Source: Rhodobacteraceae bacterium HTCC2083
Lineage (GTDB): Bacteria > Pseudomonadota > Alphaproteobacteria > Rhodobacterales > Rhodobacteraceae
Direction: 5' to 3'
NCBI GenBank assembly: GCA_000156115.1
Contig: DS995277.1
Span: 1 to 43,904, forward strand
Length of the DNA: 43,904 nucleotides
The number at the start of each line of letters is the position of its first letter. Position 1 is the stretch's first letter. Made by a program: the position numbers and the translations under genes. This document shows positions 26,252 to 34,095 of this stretch, piece by piece. A model generated the notes under the pieces. That model made no database searches. It worked only from the letters and a program-made list of their open reading frames with translations, and was not told where the DNA came from.

Positions 26252-26497
26252 ATGAACTTGAAGCTCGAAGAATTCACAACGTCGTTGAAGGAGGCACGTC
26301 CTTCGTGGGCTGAAAACATGCGTCCTGCCGTGGCAGCTCTTTACACTGGTTTGTCCGAGAGCACGCTAGCCAAATTGCGCATGTTCCACAATCGGCCAAG
26401 TGGCCCAAATTTTCTAAAGATCTCGGGCTGTGTGGTTTATCGCCGCCGCGATCTCGACAAGTGGATGGACAGTCATTCTGTCGATCCTAGCGCTTGA
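26252..26497 (+). CDS. AlpA/excisionase-like small DNA-binding protein
   Basis: An 81-residue protein with a winged-helix of the MerR/excisionase kind: VAALYTGLSESTLAKLRMFH (about 27-46), then a beta wing GPNFLKISGCVVYRRRDLDKWMDS, in which the recurrent YRR.DLD.W ending is typical for AlpA and Xis-like proteins. GAGGTT lies before the ATG. It lies 21 bases upstream of the primase-helicase gene, the usual position of AlpA-type activators in P4-like and satellite islands. It may direct excision or switch on replication genes. Confidence 0.78.
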   Translation: MNLKLEEFTTSLKEARPSWAENMRPAVAALYTGLSESTLAKLRMFHNRPSGPNFLKISGCVVYRRRDLDKWMDSHSVDPSA

Positions 26498-26518
26498 ATT
26501 AGAGCTAGGAACATTATC

Positions 26519-28897
26519 ATGAAGGATTTTTTGCCAAGCCCAATAGAGCGCTACATCGTCAAGTATTGCGTAAACGTGGGCAATGGTCACGGTCGCGTGA
26601 AGAACGAAGAGTCCACTTTGAAGGGGCTCAAAGCCCTACTTTCCGAGCCAATGGTGGACATGTCTGTCTCGTTTGCCCAGTACATGTCGCTCGACCAGGA
26701 CGCCAAGTTCGTCAAGAAGTCTGCGCCGGGCTATTGGTTGGCCGCGCAGTTTCGTGGTGGCGTCCGACGGCGAGATCACCAGTTGTTCCGATCGATGATT
26801 GTTCTTGACCTCGACTATGTGAAGGTCGCGCAACTGGATTACATTCGGATGGGTTTTGCGGAGATCAACCAATACTACTGGATCATGCACACCACCCGGG
26901 CGCACTGTCCTAAAAAGCCGCGCGTCCGGGTTATCATCCCCTGCGACCGGCAGATCGACGCGACCGAGACCAACGCGATCACTCGTTTGATTTCGATGCA
27001 GCTGGCCGAGGACCCGGATGAAGCCATCGAGCTTCCCGATCTGGTTTCCTTCCGCTTCAACCAGGCGATGTTTAAACCGTCGGTCTCGCGCGGCCAAGAA
27101 TACTGGATCGAAGACAACGCGGACGGCTCCGTCCTCGACGTTGACGCCTTCCTCGCCGAAAACGATGGCTGGGACGATTACACGCTTCTGCCGTACCAAG
27201 AGGCGGAAAAGCAGCGAGGGGTTGTTGACCCTAACCGGAAGATGGAGCACCCCCACGAGAAGCCGGGACTCCTCGGAGCCTGGTGCCGGACTTACGACAT
27301 CGAAGAGACGATCTCGGAGTTCCTATCGGACGTGTACGTCCCTGGCACGAGCGAAACAGAGGTCCGCTACACCTACGCGGCGGGTTCCGGCTCGAACGGT
27401 TCCGTGGTCTACGACGACGGTTTGTTCTTGCAATCGAAACACGGCACAGACCCGGCGGAAGGCTTGCACAACTCGTTCGATCTGGTCCGGCTCCACATGT
27501 TCGGCCACCTGGACGACAAAGTCCGCTCTGATACCTCGCCCGGCAACCTGCCCAGCTTCAAAGCAATGACCGATTTCGCACGCAAAGACGAAAACGTCAT
27601 GCTTGACCTGCAAGCGAGTGCGGCCCCGGACGACGACTGGGACGACGACGTTGACGACGGCCTGGACGAGCCGCGTGCCGCGCGCAAAACGGCAGCGACC
27701 GCCCCTGCGACTAAGTCCGGCGACCTCTCCGTCGACGACTTGCTGGGTGATCCTCCCGGCGATGACGACGCGCCGCGAAACATCGACGACGAGTTCGACG
27801 ACGAACCGGAGGACCCCGATCAAGACGAGGAGTCCGAACCCGAGGTCAAGTGGCAATCCCTGCTCGTCTTGGATAAGCAACTCCTGTTCGAGAAAAGCCT
27901 GCACAACTGCGCGACCATCGTGAAGAACAGCAAACGCGTCGCGCCGCATATCGCGTTGAACGATCTCGACGTCGGTCCGTACCTCCGGGGCAAATTTCGT
28001 TTCCCGAAAGCCAACATCTCGCAGGCCGCGGTTTTGAACAAGACCGACGGTCGCCGGATGACCGACAACGACACGGCGGCGCTCATGTGCGCGCTGGCAG
28101 CCCCGAAGAAGATGGGCGGCTATGCCACGCAGTTTACCCGGCAGGACATCGAACTTTCCCTTCTGCAAGCTGCCGAGCAGAACCGCTACAATCCGTTTCT
28201 GGACAAGGTCAACTCCGTAGAGTGGGACGGCGTCCTGCGCTTGGCGACTTTCTTCCACGACTGGTTCGGCGCAGCAGACAACCCGTACCACGCTGAATTG
28301 GGGACGATCTGGTTCGTCGCAGGGATTGCCCGGCAACATGAGCCGGGCCACCGCTTCGACCTCGTGCCGATCCTCGGCGGGAAACAGGGTGGCGGTAAAT
28401 CGGGCGCTATCGAAGAACTCGGCCTCGGATACGGGGGCGCGTTGTCCGGTGACTACGGCGACACCCAGAAGATGACAGAATCCACCAAGGGCAAAACCGT
28501 TCTGGAGGTTCCAGAACTCAAGGGTATGTCGAAAGGCGAGATCGAAGACGTTAAGGCCTACTTCACGTCGCCCAAAGACACGATCCGGCTGGCGTACCGC
28601 CGTAACGAAGAGGACTTTTTCCGTCGCTGCGTTTACATGGGTACGACCAACCAGGCCCACTATCTCAAGGATGAAGAGAACCGGCGCTTCTGCCCCGTTC
28701 TCACGGACACGTCCCGGGACAACAAGATCGACTTCCCGAACTTCATCCCGGCGATCCTCCAGTTCTGGGCAGAGGCACAACACATCTACTTTGAGATGCG
28801 GGAGGCCCAGCCCCACGGCGTCCTGCCGCTGGAGTTCATCTCGAAAGAAAAACAGGCTCAGGGTTTATGCCCTTTAGTTCAACGTATTCTTGTGTGA
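26519..28897 (+). CDS. Primase-helicase of VapE type, 3' end truncated
   Basis: A 792-residue replication protein. The N-terminal region (about 80-160) has LFRSMIVLDLDYV and HTTRAHCPKKPRVRVIIP, resembling an archaeo-eukaryotic type primase core. A long acidic linker (about 370-450) follows. The C-terminal VapE-type helicase has Walker A at about 620 (GGKQGGGKS), Walker B-like VLEVPELKGMSKGEIED and YMGTTNQAHYLKDEENRRF. Similarity ends near residue 780 (SKEKQAQ), and the last dozen residues (GLCPLVQRILV) are the reverse complement of another gene's start, so the true C-terminus was lost at a recombination joint near 28855-28866. The gene is visibly more GC-rich than the DNA after it. Confidence 0.8.
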   Translation: MKDFLPSPIERYIVKYCVNVGNGHGRVKNEESTLKGLKALLSEPMVDMSVSFAQYMSLDQDAKFVKKSAPGYWLAAQFRGGVRRRDHQLFRSMIVLDLDYVKVAQLDYIRMGFAEINQYYWIMHTTRAHCPKKPRVRVIIPCDRQIDATETNAITRLISMQLAEDPDEAIELPDLVSFRFNQAMFKPSVSRGQEYWIEDNADGSVLDVDAFLAENDGWDDYTLLPYQEAEKQRGVVDPNRKMEHPHEKPGLLGAWCRTYDIEETISEFLSDVYVPGTSETEVRYTYAAGSGSNGSVVYDDGLFLQSKHGTDPAEGLHNSFDLVRLHMFGHLDDKVRSDTSPGNLPSFKAMTDFARKDENVMLDLQASAAPDDDWDDDVDDGLDEPRAARKTAATAPATKSGDLSVDDLLGDPPGDDDAPRNIDDEFDDEPEDPDQDEESEPEVKWQSLLVLDKQLLFEKSLHNCATIVKNSKRVAPHIALNDLDVGPYLRGKFRFPKANISQAAVLNKTDGRRMTDNDTAALMCALAAPKKMGGYATQFTRQDIELSLLQAAEQNRYNPFLDKVNSVEWDGVLRLATFFHDWFGAADNPYHAELGTIWFVAGIARQHEPGHRFDLVPILGGKQGGGKSGAIEELGLGYGGALSGDYGDTQKMTESTKGKTVLEVPELKGMSKGEIEDVKAYFTSPKDTIRLAYRRNEEDFFRRCVYMGTTNQAHYLKDEENRRFCPVLTDTSRDNKIDFPNFIPAILQFWAEAQHIYFEMREAQPHGVLPLEFISKEKQAQGLCPLVQRILV

Positions 28898-28916
28898 TTT
28901 CGACTAAATTAGTCAT
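28836..28916 (-). pseudogene. 5' stub of an unknown gene, cut at the vapE joint
   Basis: On the minus strand ATG 28916 is preceded by AAGGAT at a normal distance and opens MTNLVEITQEYVELKG, then NPEPVF before running into reversed vapE sequence and stopping at 28836. The good ribosome site and the coding-like opening suggest the first 20 codons of a real gene whose remainder was replaced by the vapE arm. The family is unknown. Confidence 0.4.
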
Positions 28917-29104
28917 TTTGTTATCCTTATGTTTTCCCAAGAGGAATCGACATAAGTATGGTGCCCCCACACAGAACCAAACTATTCTGTAAGTATTTAT
29001 TTTTAAACGAAAATCTGGGACGTAAAATCTAAAAACAACCTCGCAAGGAACCCCGCAACACTCCTAAAAAGAGGTCGCAGGGTCAGGTTCTTGTGAAGTC
29101 TCGC
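28917..29104. other. Short non-coding region
   Basis: About 190 bp, AT-rich. It contains the promoter region of the minus-strand stub. GCAAGGAACCCCGC and GAGGTCGCAGGG near 29043-29085 form no clear hairpin. Nothing else is seen. Confidence 0.3.
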
Positions 29105-29257
29105 TTACCGATTTGAGCCATTCTTACCAATATTGACTTCTTTACCCCTCGCAGGGTTGCCCTTCTGAGCACCTTGATGCTTCTGATAGTAGGTTTCCTG
29201 TTGCCTCTCTTGCTTCTGTTTTAGCAAGTCAGACATCGAGGGCTTCTTGTCAGGCAT
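29105..29257 (-). CDS. Small basic protein, unrecognised
   Basis: A 50-residue very basic, Gln- and Lys-rich protein (SMSDLLKQKQERQQETYYQK, then GNPARGKEV). It begins eight bases before the stop of the 280-residue gene upstream (ATGCCTGA), so it is probably translated by coupling. The overlap and the short helical N-terminus suggest a partner protein or a nucleic-acid-binding peptide, but no family is recognised. An in-frame start at 29290 lies inside the upstream gene and is less likely. Confidence 0.5.
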   Translation of the reverse strand: MPDKKPSMSDLLKQKQERQQETYYQKHQGAQKGNPARGKEVNIGKNGSNR

Positions 29258-30092
29258 TCTCTTTACCTGCTTTGATAAGGTCTTCCACACTCATAGAACT
29301 GACATAGTCCTCGGTAAGCTCCCGATACAAGCTCGCAGCCCTTTTCACATCACCATCAAACCCAGCAGAAATAGCTTCGGCTTCTTCTTGTGAAAACTGA
29401 CGCTCAAAAGCTTCAACAAGGTTTGATACAGGCTCTTCATCAATTTTAAACAAAACTTCATCAGGATGTTCGTTCTTGTCAGTGGTGTAAGGGATACCCA
29501 ACGCTATTTCGCCACCGAGTTGTGTCAGGTCATCCATCGCCATCCCGGTAGCGCAGCCGTCAGTGAAGTCGCGATAGACAGCTTTTGCTTTGTCTAAGTC
29601 GCCATCAAATGCTTCATAAATCTCTTCAATCTGTTCTGGTACGAACTCACCGTCCACCCAGATAACATTCCGAACAGTGGAACTAGCGTGAAAAGAAGTC
29701 TCAGGGGCATCTTCGCCTTTGATGCTGACCTTGTCGGTCCACTTGTCCATATAAAAACTCAAAGCAGACCATGAGCCTTCCCTGTCGTAAGCAACAGGCC
29801 AAGATACGAGAGCCATAAACGCAATCTTTTCGTTCATTTCTCTAAGACAGAAGCCAATAAACGACAGTTCACCATTATAGGTTTCTAGGCAATCTGCGTA
29901 CAACTCAGGGGTAAAGAGACACAGTAGGTTATCTGTGTTCTTGATATGAATACCGCGCATTTCCTCGGCGAGTTTCTCTGGCAACCCTGCTCGGATGCGG
30001 TCTTCAAATTCCGCCAAGTTCGGCAAAATCGCTTCTTCAAGTTGTGCTCTGACAGCCTGATAGTCTGTTGTCATAGGGAGTTGCGCATTCAT
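29250..30092 (-). CDS. Uncharacterised protein with a duplicated FDGD...YR...T motif
   Basis: A 280-residue soluble protein I cannot assign. The N-terminal 150 residues look globular (LLCLFTPELYADCLETYNGE, FMALVSWPVAYDREGSWSAL). The C-terminal half contains two copies of a roughly 41-residue unit: residues 153-193 (EAFDGDLDKAKAVYRDFT) and 236-276 (AGFDGDVKRAASLYRELT), about 15 of 41 positions identical, each ending M-x-hydrophobic-acidic-DL-x-x-x-G. The units resemble helix pairs for binding a partner. It overlaps the small basic gene downstream by eight bases. ATG 30092 is preferred; the frame is open to 30140 but without a good start. Composition is more acidic and AT-rich than that of the left arm. 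Confidence 0.6.
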   Translation of the reverse strand: MNAQLPMTTDYQAVRAQLEEAILPNLAEFEDRIRAGLPEKLAEEMRGIHIKNTDNLLCLFTPELYADCLETYNGELSFIGFCLREMNEKIAFMALVSWPVAYDREGSWSALSFYMDKWTDKVSIKGEDAPETSFHASSTVRNVIWVDGEFVPEQIEEIYEAFDGDLDKAKAVYRDFTDGCATGMAMDDLTQLGGEIALGIPYTTDKNEHPDEVLFKIDEEPVSNLVEAFERQFSQEEAEAISAGFDGDVKRAASLYRELTEDYVSSMSVEDLIKAGKENA

Positions 30093-30226
30093 AAGATAGC
30101 CTACTTTATATCCTAAGATACTTTTTGATTGAAAGGTCAAAAAATGACAAGAGGCGTCACAAACAGGCGCACCTAATCGTGAAGAACTTGAAATACTTCG
30201 TTAAGTGAACAAACGGAGACAGCTCG

Positions 30227-30280
30227 ATGACGCATAATTTCAAACAAGGTGACAGAGTACAAATAGCAGAGTTTTGCTGA
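30227..30280 (+). pseudogene. Gene stub truncated by the IS3 element
   Basis: CGGAGAC precedes ATG 30227, which opens MTHNFKQGDRVQIAEFC and stops at TGA 30278-30280. That TGA is the first triplet of the IS3 terminal repeat. The GDRVQIA pattern is typical for the first strand of a small SH3-like/KOW beta-barrel protein. So an IS insertion cut off a small gene divergent from the 280-residue gene. The remainder is not found beyond the IS. Confidence 0.5.
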
Positions 30281-30311
30281 GCAGCCCCACTTGAGTGGTC
30301 CAATTTGAAAG

Positions 30312-31196
30312 TTAGTGCATGATTGGCCTTTGGTCCATCGGGATGATGGCCTCTGGCGCGGGCGGGCGGTAGCCCAATGCACTGTGTGGTCGCTTGGTGT
30401 TGTAATGGTTCCTCCATCTTTCAATGATGATTTGGGCTTCTCGGAGCGAGTAGAAGATTTCACCGTTCAGCAACTCGTCTCGCATTCTCCCGTTGAAGCT
30501 TTCGCAGTATCCGTTCTCCCAGGGTGATCCAGGTTCTATATAAGCCGTCTTGGCTCCCACGGCTTTGATCCAATCTCTGACGGCCTCAGCAATGAACTCA
30601 GGGCCGTTGTCTGAACGGATGTAGGCAGGGAAACCTCGCAAGATGAACAGGTCCGTAAGAGCGTCGATGACCTCCGTCGAGTTCAGCTTTCGTTTCACTC
30701 GGATCGCCAGACATTCTCGGCTATGCTCGTCCAAGATGTTAAGCGTCCGAAACGCCCTGCCATCATCTGTCCGGTGATGCACGAAGTCATACGACCAGAC
30801 GTGATTACGATACTCGGGACGTAAACGGACACATGATCCGTCATTCAGCCAGAGCCGTCCTTTCTTTGGTTGCTTCATTGGCACTTTAAGCCCCTCACGT
30901 CGCCATAGGCGTTCGACACGCTTGTCATTAACCTGCCAACCCGCGTCTCTCAGCAGGGCTGCAACCCGACGATAGCCATATCGGCCGTACTGGCGTGTGA
31001 ACTCGATCATGTCCGCAACCAAGCGTTCTTCGTCAGCACGCCCTTGTGGCAACCGCCGCTGCGTGGATCGGTGTTGGCCTAATACACGGCAGACACGACG
31101 CTCAGAAACTTTGAACTGACTACGAACGTGATTGATGCAGGCACGCCTGCGCGAGGGGCTTAGAAGTTTCCCGATGCGGCCTCCCTTAAGATCAAC
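30312..31196 (-). pseudogene. IS3-family transposase OrfB (DDE integrase core)
   Basis: The OrfB frame opens after TAA 31197-31199 and reads [31 protein letters not shown] and [18 protein letters not shown], then the rve core. The DDE residues are visible: Asp in [12 protein letters not shown], Asp in [10 protein letters not shown] and Glu in [12 protein letters not shown]; the tail [16 protein letters not shown] is standard. OrfB itself looks intact over the catalytic region, but in this family it is normally made as a frameshift fusion with OrfA. The orfA front is lost, so a working transposase is unlikely. Confidence 0.82.
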
Positions 31197-31285
31197 TTAT
31201 CCAGCGTCAGGTCGGAAACTGCACGCCGAAGACGTTCGTTCTCTTTCTGAAGGCGCTTTAATTCCTTGAGTTGTTCCGTGCCCAT
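31160..31285 (-). pseudogene. IS3 OrfA, C-terminal remnant
   Basis: The last 41 codons of OrfA, a leucine-zipper-like coil (EQLKELKRLQKENERLRRAV, then [13 protein letters not shown]) ending GNF-stop. It overlaps the orfB frame, with the CTTAAGG region as the likely frameshift place. The helix-turn-helix front half is absent; an in-frame TGA lies three codons before ATG 31285. Confidence 0.7.
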
Positions 31286-31303
31286 TGATCAAGCCGCCGA
31301 ATG

Positions 31304-31399
31304 ATGGCAAACTTCAACGAGAACAAGATCTACTTACGAGCGGCACTCAAAAAGGGGGCAGGTTACTATCATGACGGCTTCTACAGCATGCGGCTTTAG
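31304..31399 (+). other. Short coding-like remnant between IS3 and the glycan cargo
   Basis: A 31-codon frame beginning MANFNENKIYLRAALKKG and ending HDGFYSMRL-stop. It starts right at the broken end of the IS3 element. It could be the tail of a gene whose front was lost, but no family is recognised. From 31400 to 31527 I see only the leader of the next gene. Confidence 0.25.
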
Positions 31400-31527
31400 C
31401 CTGATCGCAATTTTTGTCCTTGATGGTCCTGTTCTTCGTTGAGGTATGCGTCCAACAACCACAAATATTTGCCCGACAAAGACCAGTGCCAGCTTATGGC
31501 AACATCTTAATAATTCAGGAAAAATAC

Positions 31528-33141
31528 ATGTCTCTTAAAAAGCGGATTCTGCTGTTGTCGACGATGCGGGATGAAGGCCCCTATATTTTGGAGTGGTTGG
31601 CGTATCACCGCAGTTTGGGTTTCACAGATTTTTTGATTTATACAAATGATTGCCGCGACGGGACCGATCTGATGTTGGATCGGTTGGAGGCTAATGGCGT
31701 GCTAACACATGTGCGCAACAAGGTATTGAAGCGAGGCCCTCAGAAATCAGCCTATAAGGCCGCTATGGCTCATCCGCTTTTTGCAGAGGCCGATTGGGTG
31801 ATGGCTAGTGACGTTGACGAGTTTCTTGTCGTGAACACCGGTGCTGGCAGGCTCGAAGATTTATTGCAACTTCACCCAAGTGTAGATGCAATTCCCGTTT
31901 GCTGGCGGATGTTCTCTCATAACGGTAAAGAAGGTTTTATCGACGGATTAACAACCGAAGTTCTCGTTGATGCTGAATCGCCAGAACCACGCCCAAATGA
32001 TGTGGGGCATTTCGTAAAAAGCCTGTTCAAACCGCATCCTGAACTAAAACGTATCGGGACGCATGCGCCAGTTTACAGTGACGAGTACGCGCCTAAGGCT
32101 TCTTATGGTGCGTCTTGGTACGGGGCTGGAAAGTCAGACAAGCCTGATCGACCCAAAACAGACTACGGGTATCACGTTGCTCAAATTAACCATTATGCGG
32201 TTCGTTCTGTTGACCCGTTTCTTGTCAAATGTGACCGGGGTGATGGCAATTATATGGAAAACCGTTTGCACGCCGATTACTGGAAGAGGTGGTGCCGAGG
32301 CGGCACGACGGACACATCTATCCAGCGGATAGTGCCGGAAATGAAAAAGGAAATGTATGCTTTGATGGAAGATCCGATTGTGCGGCATTTGCACGAAGGG
32401 TCAATTGAGTACCACAAAACCAAGATCGCTGATTTATTGCAGCTTCCCGAGTATCGACAGCTCAAAGCTGAGATCATGGGCATTTCACCTGCTTCGGTTT
32501 CTGTACCTGCTGCGGAAACGCCCGCGGCTCAACAGGTTGCGGCTCCGACAACGATGAATTCAGCGGCTGCTGAATTGCCGATCAAAGCCCCTAAGCGTCA
32601 TCAAAACCGTTTGCTTCTACTTGAAGCGTTGCCAAAGAACGGCAAGGGCGCAGAAATTGGCGTTTGGAACGGCGGATTTTCAGGATACATTCTAGAAGTC
32701 ACTCAACCGACGGAATTGGTACTGATTGACCCATGGGATTTGCTTGCCGGGCAGGACCCAGGTGATTGGACTCATAAAAAGCATAGCGAAGCAGAAGAAA
32801 TGCGCACGATGCGCCACAACGTTGAATCGATGTATGGTGATCTTCCAAATGTGAACATTAAGCAGGGTTTCTCTGCCGAAGTATTGGCTATGTATCCCGA
32901 TAATTACTTTGATTGGGTCTACATTGATGGAAACCATCTTTATGACTTCGTGAAGAAAGATCTGGAATTGTCGTTTAAGAAAGTCCGCCCAGGTGGGATC
33001 GTGGCCGGGGACGACTTCTTTTGGAAACGCAATGATCGCATGCATGTCAAAGAGGCCGTGTTGGATACGATGCGTAGCTTAGGAATGCAAAACCGTCCAA
33101 CGCGGCATGGTCAACAGTTTATGATAACCGTTCCGGAATAA
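31528..33141 (+). CDS. Glycosyltransferase-methyltransferase fusion
   Basis: A 537-residue two-domain enzyme. Residues 1-310 are a Glyco_tranf_2_4 glycosyltransferase: LLSTMRDEGPYILEWLAYHR, IYTNDCRDGTDLML and the metal motif ASDVDEFLVV (Asp95, Asp97), with QINHYAVRS later. A Pro/Ala-rich linker covers about 320-355. Residues 360-537 are a class I SAM methyltransferase (Methyltransf_24 type): KGAEIGVWNGGFSGYI (374-389), WVYIDGNHLYDFVKKDLEL and RPGGIVAGDDFFW. It may add and then methylate a sugar in a surface glycan. AGGA lies seven bases before ATG 31528; the frame is open upstream to 31414. Its first domain resembles the C-terminal half of the gene at 13435, outside the element. Confidence 0.86.
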   Translation: MSLKKRILLLSTMRDEGPYILEWLAYHRSLGFTDFLIYTNDCRDGTDLMLDRLEANGVLTHVRNKVLKRGPQKSAYKAAMAHPLFAEADWVMASDVDEFLVVNTGAGRLEDLLQLHPSVDAIPVCWRMFSHNGKEGFIDGLTTEVLVDAESPEPRPNDVGHFVKSLFKPHPELKRIGTHAPVYSDEYAPKASYGASWYGAGKSDKPDRPKTDYGYHVAQINHYAVRSVDPFLVKCDRGDGNYMENRLHADYWKRWCRGGTTDTSIQRIVPEMKKEMYALMEDPIVRHLHEGSIEYHKTKIADLLQLPEYRQLKAEIMGISPASVSVPAAETPAAQQVAAPTTMNSAAAELPIKAPKRHQNRLLLLEALPKNGKGAEIGVWNGGFSGYILEVTQPTELVLIDPWDLLAGQDPGDWTHKKHSEAEEMRTMRHNVESMYGDLPNVNIKQGFSAEVLAMYPDNYFDWVYIDGNHLYDFVKKDLELSFKKVRPGGIVAGDDFFWKRNDRMHVKEAVLDTMRSLGMQNRPTRHGQQFMITVPE

Positions 33142-33212
33142 GCTACTATGACCCAACGCATAGTATCACTGATATCATCTCAACCTTCATTTCTTGAAAG
33201 GGCCTGTTCTTC

Positions 33213-34058
33213 ATGTCTTTGCCTGTAATTGCCGCTCTTTGGATGGAAGGGCCGCTGAGCTTCCTCGAGCAACTATGTTTGAAATCCTATGTCGATGTCG
33301 GACATCACGTCATTCTTTATCAATACGGAGAAGTGACCCATGTGCCCGATGGTATTGAGATCGCAGATGCAAATGACATCCTACCGCGGACCGGTTTTCT
33401 AAAGCATAATCGTACGGGAAGTCCGGCGCTGCACTCGGATTTGTTCCGTTATAAGTTGCTTGAAAACGCAGAGAACGTCATTTGGGCTGATACAGACGCG
33501 TACTGTTTGAAACCTTTTGAAATGGTCGATGGCCACTATCATGGCTGGGGATCTGACGTGGAAATTTTTGGTGGCGTTTTAGCCTTGCCCAAAAAAAGTG
33601 AAACGCTTCAAGCTTTGTTAGAATTCACATCTGACGAATTTGCCATTCCGATGTGGTACAATGAAAAAACCACAAATCGGATGATCAAGGCTAAAGAAGA
33701 AGGTAATCCTATTCATGCCAGCGAACAGCCTTGGGGTGTTTGGGGGCCGCAAGCATTGACCTATTTTCTTCAGAAAACTGGTGAAGATAAGTATTCCTTA
33801 CCAACATCGGTGCTATATCCTTTCCCATTCAACCGCCGAAATCGGATGCTTTTGCCGAATTTCCGCGTAGGGAAATTCTTGAAAGATGATACAACATCAA
33901 TTCACTTTTACGGTCGTCGCATGCGTGAGCGGATCGTGTTGACTGAAGGCGGTGTGCCTCATCCTGACAGTTTGCTTGGACAACTGATGGAAAAACATGG
34001 GATTAAAGCAGCAGACGCGCCACTACCTCCGGCTCGTAAAGATCAGAAAAACGACTAA
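33213..34058 (+). CDS. GT32-like glycosyltransferase (DXD sugar-binding type)
   Basis: A 281-residue glycosyltransferase of the family with the DXD sugar-binding region shared by Och1-like, capsule and alpha-1,4-galactosyl transferases. The core is ALHSDLFRYKLLENAENVIW (about 70-89) followed by ADTDAYCLKPF, in which Asp-Thr-Asp is the metal and nucleotide-sugar site. Later blocks are GGVLALPKKSETLQALL and WGVWGPQALTYFLQK. It follows the fusion gene after 71 bases and precedes the sulfotransferase-like gene, on one strand. The donor may be a UDP-hexose, in line with galE downstream, but this is a guess. Confidence 0.78.
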   Translation: MSLPVIAALWMEGPLSFLEQLCLKSYVDVGHHVILYQYGEVTHVPDGIEIADANDILPRTGFLKHNRTGSPALHSDLFRYKLLENAENVIWADTDAYCLKPFEMVDGHYHGWGSDVEIFGGVLALPKKSETLQALLEFTSDEFAIPMWYNEKTTNRMIKAKEEGNPIHASEQPWGVWGPQALTYFLQKTGEDKYSLPTSVLYPFPFNRRNRMLLPNFRVGKFLKDDTTSIHFYGRRMRERIVLTEGGVPHPDSLLGQLMEKHGIKAADAPLPPARKDQKND

Positions 34059-34095
34059 ACGCGATCGCGTTAACTCAATAGTACAAAGTGAAAAA

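Larger units (their letters stand above)
30278..31300 (-). mobile_element. IS3-family element (IS407-like), truncated at one end
   Basis: The left terminal end starts at 30278 with TGAGCAGCCCCACTTGAGTG, of the TGA...CCCC type found in IS3/IS407 elements. The minus strand carries the end of orfA and the whole of orfB. The other terminal repeat and the first half of orfA (the helix-turn-helix) are missing beyond about 31300, so this is a remnant. Confidence 0.75.

Noticed and set aside
27323-28816. A 497-codon open frame on the minus strand opposite vapE
   Set aside because: It lies wholly antisense to the clear primase-helicase gene in GC-rich DNA, and its translation shows no motif; it is a shadow of codon bias.
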